Origin: Trichothermofontia sichuanensis B231
Lineage (GTDB): Bacteria > Cyanobacteriota > Cyanobacteriia > B231
Direction: 5' to 3'
DNA: 64,000 nucleotides
Assembly (NCBI RefSeq): GCF_026240635.1
Contig: NZ_CP110848.1
Span: 1,738,501 to 1,802,500, forward strand
Below the pieces are notes generated by a model that saw nothing but the letters and a program-made list of their open reading frames with translations, searched no databases and was not told the DNA's origin. Shown here one piece after another: positions 26,751-35,787 of the stretch. A program made the position numbers and the translations under genes. Numbering within the stretch: position 1 is the stretch's first letter; each line of letters begins with the position of its first letter.

Positions 26751-28022
26751 CTAAGTAATCAGTGTGGCTAGGGCTTGCTCTAGGGCTGCGATCGCTGCTG
26801 CTACTTCGGCTTCGCTGACGATCAATGGGGGCACAAACCGCACCACCTGGGGACCCGCCGGAACCACTAGCAACCCTGCCGCGATCGCGGCTTTGGTAAT
26901 CGCCGCTGCGGTGAGGTCGCTGCCCTCTTGGAGCACGAGGCCATTGAGTAACCCCCGACCCCGCACACCCGCCAGATGCTTGGGATAACGTTGCACCACT
27001 TGCTCTAAGCCCGATCGCAATTGCTGCCCCCGCGCCTCCACATTGGCCAACAGGTTTTCCCGCTCTAAGGTTTGACACACTGCTAGGGCTACGCCACAGG
27101 CAAAGGGATTGCCGCCATAGGTGCTGGCGTGTTCCCCCGGCTCAAAGATATCGCAGGTGGATTTACACAGCATCGCCCCGATCGGGACCCCACCGCCAAG
27201 CCCCTTGGCACTGGTGAAAATATCCGGTTCAATGCCCAGGTGTTCGTAGCCCCACCATTTCCCCGTGCGGCCTACCCCCGTTTGCACCTCATCCAGGATG
27301 AACAGCATTCCCGTCTCATCACAAATCTGGCGCACCAGTTGGAAATAGTCACGATCGCCCGGACGGACTCCACCTTCCCCCTGCACCGGTTCCAGCAGGA
27401 TTGCCGCTGTGCGCTGTTGGCCTTGGTTGAGTTCGACCACCGTCCGCCGCAGGGCGTCCGCATCATTGTAGGGAATGTAGTGAAAACCGGGGACGAGGGG
27501 TGAGAAATGCTGGTGGTACTTGGGTTGCCCCGTAGCCGTGACTGTAGCCAAGGTGCGCCCGTGGAAGCTGGAATGGGCCGTGAGGATAATCGGGTGGTCG
27601 ATATTCAGCACTGTGTGGGCATATTTGCGGGCCAGCTTAATCGCTGCTTCATTGGCTTCGGCCCCAGAATTACAGAAAAAGACCCGATCAGCACAGGAAT
27701 GATCCACTAACCAACGGGCCAGGGCACCCTGTTCGGGGATGTAGTACAAATTAGAAACATGGTGCAGCTTCTGCATCTGCCGCGTCACGGCTTCCACCAT
27801 CACGGGATGGGCATGACCCAAAGTGCAGGTGGCAATCCCCGCCACAAAGTCTAGATACTCCTTCCCCGCCGCATCCCAAACCCGGCACCCCTGGCCACGG
27901 ATCAGGGTCAAGGGGAAGCGGGCATAGGTTCCCATCACCGTTTGATCAAAGGCCGCCACTTGCTCATGGCTGGCCATTGGGTTCTCGACAAGGGGGGGAT
28001 GGGGTAGGGTCTCAGTACTCAC
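26751..28022 (-). CDS. argD: Acetylornithine aminotransferase
   Basis: PLP enzyme of arginine synthesis (N-acetylglutamate semialdehyde to N-acetylornithine). 423 aa from a GTG at 28022 with AAGGAG seven bases upstream. Motifs: CNSGAEANEAAIKLARKYA, FHGRTLATVTATGQPKY, LDEVQTGVGRTGKWWGYEHL and the PLP lysine in FTSAKGLGGGVPIGAM. Related transaminases acting on succinylornithine or 4-aminobutyrate are less likely, given the length and motifs. Confidence 0.92.
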   Translation of the reverse strand: MSTETLPHPPLVENPMASHEQVAAFDQTVMGTYARFPLTLIRGQGCRVWDAAGKEYLDFVAGIATCTLGHAHPVMVEAVTRQMQKLHHVSNLYYIPEQGALARWLVDHSCADRVFFCNSGAEANEAAIKLARKYAHTVLNIDHPIILTAHSSFHGRTLATVTATGQPKYHQHFSPLVPGFHYIPYNDADALRRTVVELNQGQQRTAAILLEPVQGEGGVRPGDRDYFQLVRQICDETGMLFILDEVQTGVGRTGKWWGYEHLGIEPDIFTSAKGLGGGVPIGAMLCKSTCDIFEPGEHASTYGGNPFACGVALAVCQTLERENLLANVEARGQQLRSGLEQVVQRYPKHLAGVRGRGLLNGLVLQEGSDLTAAAITKAAIAAGLLVVPAGPQVVRFVPPLIVSEAEVAAAIAALEQALATLIT

Positions 28023-28190
28023 GATCGTCTCCTTGGTAAATTGGTAAATTCAATTTGGTAAATTCAGTTAGGATGCAGCCACCACGAACCAATGGGGAAA
28101 GACCTATTAGGTCACAATATCAAATTCACGATTGCATCCAGCACCGGTAAGGTTGGCGTTTCATTACGATCCCACGGTGACCCTAGCCGA

Positions 28191-29504
28191 TCAGGAGTCG
28201 GTGTCCGCCGGGGAATTTGTCTTAGCTTCAATTTCTAAGCGCTCAGCCTCCTGTTCCAGGAGATCGCGATCGGTGGCATAGATAATATCGCGATCGCTAA
28301 TCACCACTTCGGTAGCAAATTGTTGCGCATAGCGAAGCTTCCGCTCCAGGGCCGGACTGGGGGAGCGGAGCGCGAGGGTGCGTTGCGATCGCTGCCAGTT
28401 ACGGGCCTCTACCCGACGATTGCGCAGTTGCAGCCAGAAATAGCGCACAAGGGGGACTACCACAACGCCTACCCCATAGCCCAACAGCAACCAGTAGATC
28501 GACTGGACAAACCCGACAAACCCTTGCAGATCCGCTGGATTGGTTTGGAGTAATCCCCCCAAGATCAGAGCACCTCCCAGGTTGACGGCGGCCAAAATAA
28601 TCACCCCCATCGCTTGACCCGGTGTTGCCTGGGTAAAGGGCCAGCGGTGTTCCCGGAGGTAATCGGACACGCGTTGGGACCGGGCTTGCTTGGCTCTAAC
28701 CTGGAGGGAAGGAAAGTGATACACCAGGCCGCCCTCTGGACTAACCTGGGGACGCCCATCAAACCGGGCCAATACCGGTAGCATATAGGTTTCGTATTCC
28801 TGATCTGATGGCGATCCCAGATCGTCGAGATAAGGAGCAATTTGTTCGGCCACCACCCCCCCTTTGTGGTTACTAATCGTGGTGGCGATCATCTGCCAAC
28901 GGCGCTCTTCCAAGTCGGCATTCGGGTTGCCATCGCCAAAGAGGAAAGAATAGACGGCTTCGAGAAAATTGAGTTTACCGGCCTCTGCCTGGGCTTGAGA
29001 GCGGCGTTTGTGGGGACGACGATCGTAGTCAATAGGGTCAAAAAATAGAGACCAATCGGCCAGGAGGTAGGTATAGCGTTGCAATTGCCATAGGGCAAAG
29101 AGATCCCCGCCCGATCGCCGCTCCCGTTCTTCTCCTTCCTGGCTTTGTTGCGCCAACACCAGGATAATAATGGCTGTGAAGATAATGATGATCGACACCA
29201 CCAGGGCAATCCCAAAGGAGAGGCGAATCAGATAAAAAATGATCTGCCAGAGTTTTTGCAGTCTGGCTTGCATCTGCAATCGCCAGGAGCGGTTACGCAG
29301 GATTGCTTCAAAATTAGTCGGAAACTGGTAAACAACCTCGCCGGACTCGGCAACTTGCAGGTGTCCCCCCGCCTCAGCCGCTAGAGTTGCCAACTCCCGC
29401 TGCACTGTATTCAGCTCCAACCCTGATTTAGCCGCCACATCCCCGATCGTCACCCGATAGTTCAGGGCGGTCACTGCCTCCATAACTGCCGTCTGTGTTG
29501 CCAT
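28191..29504 (-). CDS. Unknown membrane protein with N-terminal winged-helix-like segment
   Basis: 437 aa; I cannot name it. Residues 1-65 look like a winged helix (YRVTIGDVAAKSGLELNTVQ). A membrane stretch lies at about 90-118 (LIRLSFGIALVVSIIIIF). The soluble middle has LNFLEAVYSFLFGDGNPN and repeats the winged-helix-like layout near 225-275 (AEQIAPYLDDLG). Two membrane helices lie at about 300-355, followed by a charged tail. The architecture is familiar from cyanobacterial conserved proteins of unknown role. Confidence 0.7.
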   Translation of the reverse strand: MATQTAVMEAVTALNYRVTIGDVAAKSGLELNTVQRELATLAAEAGGHLQVAESGEVVYQFPTNFEAILRNRSWRLQMQARLQKLWQIIFYLIRLSFGIALVVSIIIIFTAIIILVLAQQSQEGEERERRSGGDLFALWQLQRYTYLLADWSLFFDPIDYDRRPHKRRSQAQAEAGKLNFLEAVYSFLFGDGNPNADLEERRWQMIATTISNHKGGVVAEQIAPYLDDLGSPSDQEYETYMLPVLARFDGRPQVSPEGGLVYHFPSLQVRAKQARSQRVSDYLREHRWPFTQATPGQAMGVIILAAVNLGGALILGGLLQTNPADLQGFVGFVQSIYWLLLGYGVGVVVVPLVRYFWLQLRNRRVEARNWQRSQRTLALRSPSPALERKLRYAQQFATEVVISDRDIIYATDRDLLEQEAERLEIEAKTNSPADTDS

Positions 29505-29976
29505 GTCCCCCTCTCCGCTGCGATCGGGCGCTGCTGATCCCTATTAAAAGACTATCCCGATCCTAGCGAGTGAGGCAGCGATTGCGTAGATACAACCAGC
29601 CAGGGAGTCGGCAGACGATCGCACCTTCAACTGGGTTTCAGGCTGGTTAACTGACCCATCTTTTCCCCTTTCACGAGGAAAGAGGAAACAGAACAGAGAA
29701 CAGACAACAGGGATATAGTGAATCTAAATAAGAACAATACAGTTTTTTACTCCCCTCTCCCGCTCTGGGACAGGGGTTGGGGGTGAGGGTGCTGTTTCAG
29801 CCTAAATTGCAATGACTATAGTCGCTCGGTTGCCCTCGCTTCTCACTGCTCTATCCTCACTCCTATCTGAGAGGGGGGCAGTCCGAGTTTTGTCAGGCAA
29901 TCAGGGGTTTCAGGGTTTACCGTTTACCCAGCCAGAGTCATCGGTAGAACAATCACTGGAAAAATCAGACGGCTCA
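29505..29976. other. Intergenic region with a miniature element
   Basis: About 470 bp between two minus-strand genes. The 107-bp element at 29714-29820 is the only recognised content. Confidence 0.5.
29714..29820 (-). mobile_element. 107-bp TA-flanked miniature element, copy 4
   Basis: Inverted relative to the others: it starts TATAGTGAATCTAAATAAG and ends CTAAATTGCAATGACTATA. Same 107-bp length. Confidence 0.8.
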
Positions 29977-30468
29977 TTATCGATAATTCGTAAATTGCAA
30001 CGCGATCGAGAACTCTTGCTGTTTAATGGCCTGGATCACAGCCTGTAGCTCATCCTTCGACTTAGCAGAAACTCGCACCGCATCGCCCTGGATCGATGCC
30101 TGCACCTTCTTAAACTGCTCCCGAATCAGCTTGGTCAATTGCTTACCCATTTCCTGGCTGATCCCCTTTTTTAACATAATTTCTTGACGCACCCGGTTCC
30201 CACTAGCTGCCTCGATTTTGCCAAAATCAAAAATTTTGAGTGAGAGATTACGCTTGGCTGCCTTGGTTCGCAGAATATCATGAACCGCCTGCAGGGTAAA
30301 TTCACTATCGGTATTGACCGTAATGCGATCGTCTCCCAATTCCAACGTTGTTTTGGTATCTTTCAAATCATAGCGGGTGTTAATTTCCCGCATCGTTTGA
30401 TCAATTGCGTTGACCAATTCCTGACGATCGAAGTCGCTCACAATATCAAAGGAAAACGTTGTAGCCAT
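29977..30468 (-). CDS. YajQ family nucleotide-binding protein
   Basis: 163 aa from the ATG at 30468 ([20 protein letters not shown]), the standard family start; a TTG nine bases earlier is also in frame. It spans the whole UPF0234/YajQ family, with [32 protein letters not shown] and [16 protein letters not shown]. In Xanthomonas a relative binds cyclic di-GMP, and others bind tRNA or GTP. The role in cyanobacteria is not established. Confidence 0.9.
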   Translation of the reverse strand: MATTFSFDIVSDFDRQELVNAIDQTMREINTRYDLKDTKTTLELGDDRITVNTDSEFTLQAVHDILRTKAAKRNLSLKIFDFGKIEAASGNRVRQEIMLKKGISQEMGKQLTKLIREQFKKVQASIQGDAVRVSAKSKDELQAVIQAIKQQEFSIALQFTNYR

Positions 30469-30610
30469 AGCTCTCAATAGTGGGTACAGAAGTGTGGGTA
30501 CAGATTTTAGGGTACAAGAAGACGTCAGCCTCGTTTGTTAGGCAGACCGGGAGCAGGTCTTTGACCCTAGCTCCCTAACAACCTTGCTTGCGCCTATCAG
30601 CCTAGCAAGG

Positions 30611-30646
30611 GTGATCACGCCCAGCGGATCAGGCCTATTTCGTGGG
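30611..30646. repeat. 36-bp duplication of the 3' end of glgP
   Basis: It repeats, with one mismatch, the sequence at 30685-30720, which spans the last codons and stop of glgP. The copies are offset by 74 bp. Confidence 0.85.
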
Positions 30647-30688
30647 TTCTTGACCTACATTAATTTCATCAATTTTAAGTAAATGTGA

Positions 30689-33268
30689 TCACGCCCAGCG
30701 GATCAGGCCCATTTCGTGGGGGGTCGTGAGATATTGATGTCGAGGTAAGATCCGCAACGACAGCCCCTGAAAACCGCTGCGCGGATAGCTCACTTCCCCG
30801 GTATACACACTCCGGTGTTGATCATCCGTGCCCTGATAGGTCATCACGACAGGCACGCCATTGATCAAGTCACCGGCGTCATTGACTGACCCCTGGTACA
30901 GTTCTACCTGCACATCCTCTGCACTCAGCCCCGCCAGGTAAATGCGGGCTTTCACCGCGATCGGTTGGTTAACCTTAATTTCCTCGGGTGCGTCGATATC
31001 GATATGTTCAATCTGGATATTGTACCAATGTTCAAAAATGCGGGCCTTCCACTCGGCTAGTTCCCGTGCCGGAGCATAATGATTGGCTGTCATTGTCGCA
31101 TAGCGATCGCTAAGGGGGAAATAGGCCCGTTGGGCATACTCGGCAACCATGCGGGCTGTATTGAAGTGGGGACAGTTCAGCCGAATTGCCTGCTTCATTT
31201 TGGCAATCCAACGCCGGGGTAGCCCCTCCGCGTCGCGATCGTAAAACATGGGCACCACCTCCCGCTCCAGCAGTTCATAGAGGGCATTGGCTTCCACCTC
31301 ATCCTGGTAATCCGGATCGGCGTAAACCTCACCCCGCCCGATCGGCCAGCCAGAATGGGTATAGTCCGCCTCGGCCCACCAGCCATCCAGCACACTCAAA
31401 TTTAAGACCCCGTTCATCGCTGCTTTCATCCCACTTGTCCCCGATGCTTCACGCGGTCGCCGGGGCGTATTCAGCCACACATCACAGCCCGCTACCAACA
31501 GACGAGATACCTGAATGTCATAGTTGGGGATGAAGATCATACTGTGGCAAAGCCCCTCATCCCGAATAAATTTGATGATGTCGCGGATTAACTCTTTACC
31601 CGGCACATCCTTGGGGTGAGCCTTGCCCGCAATGATGAATTGCACCCGCCGTCCCTGCTTATTGATCAACCGTTTAAGCCGCTCCACATCCCGCAGCAAT
31701 AGTGTGGCACGTTTATAGGTAGCAAAACGACGCGCAAAACCGATCGTCAATACAAACGGCTCCAAACTCTCCCGTGCCTCTGCGATTTCGATCGGAGAAG
31801 CCCCCCGTTCCGCCAAACTTTCGCAGAGACGCTCACGGGCAAAGACGACTAATTCCGAGCGACACCGTTCATGGTTGCGCCATAATTCCTCATCCGGGAT
31901 CGTCTCAATCCGGTCCCACAGCGGATTATCGATCTGTGCACTTGACCAACTCGGCCCTAAATAGCGATCGTATAACTCCTGCGTGAACTTCGACACACAA
32001 CTGCGGGCGTGAACGCCATTCGTAATCGACGTAATCGGCACCTCACTCAGGGGTAATTCCGGCCAATGCTTGCGGAATAGCGATCGCGAAACTTCCCCAT
32101 GCAATTGACTGACGCCGTTAATAAAACTAGCAGTTTTAATCGCTAATGTCGCCATATTAAAGGGGGCGGATAAATCTCCCGTGTTCTCTCGGCCTAGGGA
32201 TAGAAACTCTTCCCGTGAAAGCCCTAGTTTATGGGCATAGCTACCGAGATAGTGCATAATGCGATCGGCATCAAACAAATCGAACCCCGCTGGGACTGGC
32301 GTATGGGTGGTAAACAGTTGACTGGCCTGCACAACTTGCTTGGCATCTGTAAAGTTCAGCCCCTCTTCCTCCATTAAAATCCGGATGCGTTCCAGGGATA
32401 AAAAGGCTGAATGCCCCTCATTCATGTGATAGGCAGTCGGCTGTAACCCCAGTGCCCGTAACATTCGTACCCCGCCAATCCCCAGGAGCATTTCCTGGTG
32501 AATGCGCATATCAATATCACCGCCATAGAGCTTATCGGTGATGTCGTGGTCATAGGGATTATTGGGTTCAATATTCGTATCCATTAAATACAGGGGGACG
32601 GCCCCAACTTGGATCCGCCAGACACGGGCATAGACCGTGCGTCCCGGATAATCAATCCCAATCCGAATTTCTGACCCATCCGGATGCCGTTCCAAATGCA
32701 GGGGCATATTGTAAAAGTCATTAATGGGATACTGCTCCTGCTGCCAACCATCCGGCGTCAGATATTGGGCAAAATATCCCTCCTGGTACAACAACCCTAC
32801 CCCCACTAAGGGCAATCCTAAGTCACTGGCTGACTTGAGATGGTCCCCAGCCAACACTCCCAGACCCCCTGAATAGACCGGTAGACATTCCGTCAAGCCA
32901 AACTCGGCAGAAAAGTAAGCAATACAATCCTTGGGCGGATTCGCGTTGGGAATGCTGGCGGGATGCTGGCGATGCTTGGTGTACCACGATCGCTCCTGAA
33001 GGTAAGCCTCCAGTTGACGGCTGGCCCGATCCATTTGCGCTAGAAACCCCTCGTCCTCAGCCACCTCATAGAGACGCGTCTGACTGATACTGCCCAACAT
33101 CAGCACGGGATTATGGTGAGTGGATTCCCACAGAGCCGGGTCCAGGCGATGGAAAAGATCCCGTGTCTCGGCATTCCAGTCCCAATGTAGGTTATAGGCC
33201 AGAGTCCGTAGCGGCTCTAAGCAGGGGGGAAGCGCGGGAGAAACCTTGAAAGTCCGAATTGGCTGCAT
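30689..33268 (-). CDS. glgP: Alpha-glucan (glycogen) phosphorylase
   Basis: Releases glucose-1-phosphate from glycogen in the dark. 859 aa, GT35 family. It begins with a distinct N-terminal domain (YNLHWDWNAETRDLFHRLDP), as in the short-loop bacterial alpha-glucan phosphorylases. Motifs: AYFSAEFGLTECLPVYSGGL, HMNEGHSAFLSLERIR, and the PLP lysine region EASGTSGMKAAMNGVLNLS. Cyanobacteria often have two phosphorylases; only one is in the window. GlgX and other partners are not nearby. Confidence 0.92.
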   Translation of the reverse strand: MQPIRTFKVSPALPPCLEPLRTLAYNLHWDWNAETRDLFHRLDPALWESTHHNPVLMLGSISQTRLYEVAEDEGFLAQMDRASRQLEAYLQERSWYTKHRQHPASIPNANPPKDCIAYFSAEFGLTECLPVYSGGLGVLAGDHLKSASDLGLPLVGVGLLYQEGYFAQYLTPDGWQQEQYPINDFYNMPLHLERHPDGSEIRIGIDYPGRTVYARVWRIQVGAVPLYLMDTNIEPNNPYDHDITDKLYGGDIDMRIHQEMLLGIGGVRMLRALGLQPTAYHMNEGHSAFLSLERIRILMEEEGLNFTDAKQVVQASQLFTTHTPVPAGFDLFDADRIMHYLGSYAHKLGLSREEFLSLGRENTGDLSAPFNMATLAIKTASFINGVSQLHGEVSRSLFRKHWPELPLSEVPITSITNGVHARSCVSKFTQELYDRYLGPSWSSAQIDNPLWDRIETIPDEELWRNHERCRSELVVFARERLCESLAERGASPIEIAEARESLEPFVLTIGFARRFATYKRATLLLRDVERLKRLINKQGRRVQFIIAGKAHPKDVPGKELIRDIIKFIRDEGLCHSMIFIPNYDIQVSRLLVAGCDVWLNTPRRPREASGTSGMKAAMNGVLNLSVLDGWWAEADYTHSGWPIGRGEVYADPDYQDEVEANALYELLEREVVPMFYDRDAEGLPRRWIAKMKQAIRLNCPHFNTARMVAEYAQRAYFPLSDRYATMTANHYAPARELAEWKARIFEHWYNIQIEHIDIDAPEEIKVNQPIAVKARIYLAGLSAEDVQVELYQGSVNDAGDLINGVPVVMTYQGTDDQHRSVYTGEVSYPRSGFQGLSLRILPRHQYLTTPHEMGLIRWA

Positions 33269-33414
33269 GGTGAAAAAAGTTCTGAAGTGGGCTTCCCTTA
33301 TTGTCTCTCTGGGTGCTCAGCCCCCAGAAGACTCTTAACAGTATCTTCGACTACAAACCCTAAGCAATAGCTGGCGTTGGCGGTGTCATAGTCCCTGCAA
33401 ACGCCTCTTAACAG

Positions 33415-33499
33415 TAGAGCCATTACAATTTAGGCTGAAACAGCCCCCTCACCCCCAGCCCCTCTCCGGCTCTGGGGGCGGGGTGGGGGTGAGGGCCGT
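33415..33499 (+). mobile_element. 107-bp element family, 3'-truncated copy
   Basis: Left part TAGAGCCATTACAATTTAGG through CCCTCACCCCCAGCCCCTCTCC matches the family. The right terminal repeat is missing and replaced by unrelated sequence. Confidence 0.6.
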
Positions 33500-33524
33500 T
33501 CGAGTTTTGTCAGTCAATATCAAC

Positions 33525-33830
33525 TCAGTCTTCAAACACATCTTCGACTGCCTCAAAGACAGACTCCCCTATCCCGCAGAGACCGGCAAATCTGAGAGTA
33601 ACGATCAATACCCCGACCAAAGCTAGCAGCCATTTTCGGGCAGTAACCGCTTTTAGATAGGCTTGCCATTGGCCGCAGAGTCCGCTTTGGGGTTGAGGGA
33701 GTTGGACTAGCATCGCCAGGGTCGCCGGGTGCTGGAGACAGTCGCTTACTAGCGTGGCTTCACCCACATAAAGTTGCCGGTTTTGGCGATCCAGCAGCAG
33801 GTAGTGCTGGATGGACGCACAGATTGCCAA
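33525..33830 (-). pseudogene. Gene remnant, 101-residue frame with two hydrophobic C-terminal segments
   Basis: The open frame starts only at a TTG and reads HYLLLDRQNRQLYVGEATLV and then KWLLALVGVLIVTLRFAGLC near the end. It begins immediately where the preceding decayed gene loses its family-like continuation, and it lies in another frame. This looks like a deletion junction joining two unrelated genes. A genuine short gene cannot be ruled out. Confidence 0.4.
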
Positions 33831-33856
33831 GTTTGGGCCAGGTGGTGAGCCGTTGT

Positions 33857-34432
33857 CTAAAGCGGTGCCAAGTTGCCCCTTGCCGCATCCACTTCTAGCT
33901 GACGACCGTAGTAATCTGGCAAGGTAATCTCAACAGGTACTCGGGTTGGATACGCCTGAGTCATTTGGGCCGCCAGCAAGGTCACCTGGTTAGCATAGGC
34001 TTGGATCGCTTGCTGATCTGGGGCGGCGATCGCCCGACTCAACTGGTTAATGCTACCCATCAGTTGGTCAGTTCCTGAAGCACGATGGGATGCCGTTTGA
34101 CCCAGCAGTTGGGCTGAGTGTTGGAGTGCGGCTAGATTAGCCCGCGCCTGGGGCCAGTCACCAACCTTAGCCTGGTCGTAGATCCCCTCAGCCGACTCGC
34201 CTACGTCCCTAAGGGCCTGGGGAACCTGATCATCTTGAACTTCCGTATCCGTATCCGTGGCTGGATCAGTAGCTATGAGCACTGGCTTTGGGGCTGAAGC
34301 GGCTACGCTTGTCACCTAGTGCTGAGGTATGAGCGCTACCGCCCGTTGGGAGCGACTGCTCAAGCTGCGGGTGATGCCAGCAATTCCAAGCATACCGAGC
34401 AGGGCCATTGTGATTAGAATACTCTTCTTCAT
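33857..34432 (-). pseudogene. Exported-protein gene broken by two in-frame TAG codons
   Basis: An ATG at 34432 with AAAGGAAA upstream opens a signal-peptide-like segment (MKKSILITMALLGMLGIAGI) that meets TAG after 38 codons. In the same frame the sequence continues at once (VTSVAASAPKPVLIATDP) for 152 codons, including DDQVPQALRDVGESAEGIYD and EITLPDYYGRQLEV, to a second TAG at 33857-33859. Beyond that TAG the frame still reads AHHLAQTWQSVRP. The simplest reading is a helical periplasmic protein gene carrying two nonsense changes. The family function is unknown to me. Confidence 0.65.
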
Positions 34433-34534
34433 GGTAGGTGTTTCCTTTTCTCTGAGCTGGCCCCACTGTAGCGATTAAAAGTCAAGAACTTTGTAAGAAC
34501 TGTCCATCTGACCTGACTTCTTCTCAACTCTTCT

Positions 34535-34646
34535 GGCTCTTCTGGGATTTTGGGGTAAACAGTATCAGCAACTACAAATAAACGATCGGAAACGTTGAGT
34601 TTATGGTGGGGGCGCGTAGCGCCCCCACCATAAACTCAGGAGAGCC
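34535..34646 (+). mobile_element. 112-bp miniature element, intact copy at 34535
   Basis: It begins GGCTCTTCTGGG and ends TCAGGAGAGCC, 112 bp, flanked on both sides by ACTCTTCT (34527-34534 and 34647-34654). It is identical base for base to the copy at 47261-47372, so one or both moved recently. The centre is a palindrome with 19-bp arms around GTA. Confidence 0.93.
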
Positions 34647-34692
34647 ACTCTTCTCAACCTTTTGGCTTTGACAAATCCTTAACAAGGATCCC

Positions 34693-35181
34693 CTAAACAG
34701 TACACCGTGGTACCAAGCCCAGCTTGCCGGAGAAGCGACGGGCTTTGCGAACCGTCTGGGGTAAAACGCCCACCATCAGGGCAAAGGCTTCGTCGGGTAA
34801 CTGTAAGACGGTCTCGGCATCAAAATAGTTTTCAAATTGGTTCAGGATCATCTGTGCCCGTTGCAGGGGCGATTCTATATCGGTGAATTGCTGGGTGAGG
34901 CGAATCCATTGTCGCCGGATTAAAAATGCCTTCTGCCGCTCCTCGCAGCTTTGAGGCACCACCAGGGACACATCCCCCACTGGAATAACCTGCTGACAGT
35001 CACGATCGCAGATACCGCCCACGGTTGCGCCTGGTCCGGCAAATTCAGCATGATAGGGTTTAATCAAGATCAGGCCATTCCGACGATGACTATTGACGAC
35101 TAGCAAGTGTCCTTGCTGCACTAAAGCAAGAATTGCAGCGGCATCTAGGCAATGCTCTGATAGGGGTTGTAGGGTATCCAT
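34693..35181 (-). CDS. Conserved hypothetical protein
   Basis: 162 aa, ATG at 35181. There is no signal peptide or membrane helix. The N-terminal half contains a cysteine pair (GGICDRDCQQV). The C-terminal half is helical (ERQKAFLIRRQWIRLTQQF), followed by LPDEAFALMVGVLPQTVRKARR, which could form a small helix-turn-helix. The function is not recognised. Confidence 0.65.
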   Translation of the reverse strand: MDTLQPLSEHCLDAAAILALVQQGHLLVVNSHRRNGLILIKPYHAEFAGPGATVGGICDRDCQQVIPVGDVSLVVPQSCEERQKAFLIRRQWIRLTQQFTDIESPLQRAQMILNQFENYFDAETVLQLPDEAFALMVGVLPQTVRKARRFSGKLGLVPRCTV

Positions 35182-35280
35182 CCTGTTGATTGACTATGAC
35201 TGACCGGCGGTTTGGGTGAGGGATGGCTGTCCCCTGCTCAAAAAGTCTATCCTGTTTCGTTGGTCTGAGGCTATCCCTGG

Positions 35281-35387
35281 TATCGTCATTGCAATTTAGG
35301 CGGAAACACCACCCTCACCCCTAGCCCCCGTCCCAGAGCGGGAGAGGGGAATGAAAAACTGTATCGTTCTTATTTCGATTGACCATA
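35281..35387 (+). mobile_element. 107-bp TA-flanked miniature element, copy 5
   Basis: Left end TATCGTCATTGCAATTTAG, right end GATTGACCATA, 107 bp, with small divergence from the other copies. Confidence 0.75.
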
Positions 35388-35440
35388 AATTCTAAAATCC
35401 AGTTCAGTATCTGTGGATTGATACCTCTAGATTCTAAGTC

Positions 35441-35623
35441 CAGCCTTTACCTTAATCATAAAGTACAGATTTACCTGGGTAGGATGGGCACAGCCCGCCG
35501 GTACGGCCCTCACCCTAAATCCCTCTCCTGCTCTGGGAGAGGGACTTGCAAATCCGGCTCCCCTTCTCCCAAGTGGGGAGAAGGGGGTGGGGGATGAGGG
35601 CTGCCGGTAGGATTGAGATCCAA
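35441..35623 (+). repeat. 183-bp dispersed repeat, complete copy 2
   Basis: Same 183-bp span as 10573-10755 (CAGCCTTTACCTTAATCATA to GATTGAGATCCAA), with scattered substitutions. Confidence 0.75.
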
Positions 35624-35787
35624 ACTTAGGTCTAGGATTTGATTCGCAATCCATAGCTCAGAGGCCGATATTGAGCAATCACCCCCAAAGCCTGAAAATT
35701 TTAGACAAAACACGGCTATTAACGTGACAGCTCGCTTTGAACCCAAGCTTGGGTAACAGTTAAAACAGTTAAACAGAAAGACAACCC

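Larger units (their letters stand above)
35182..35787. other. Intergenic region made mostly of repeats
   Basis: 606 bp between divergent genes. It contains the 107-bp element (35281-35387) and the 183-bp dispersed repeat (35441-35623). The latter is bordered by imperfect inverted flanks, GGATTGATACCTCTAGATTC on the left and a related inverse ending CGCAATCC on the right. Confidence 0.6.

Noticed and set aside
26641-27078. N-terminal extension of the CHAT protein to 982 aa
   Set aside because: The extra 146 codons are antisense to argD and pass through heptanucleotide repeats. The GTG at 26640 followed by a basic stretch and membrane helix is a more natural start.
33857-34432. Programmed TAG recoding
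   Set aside because: Two ambers, an abrupt loss of native continuation and a frame change downstream point to decay. No recoding machinery is visible.
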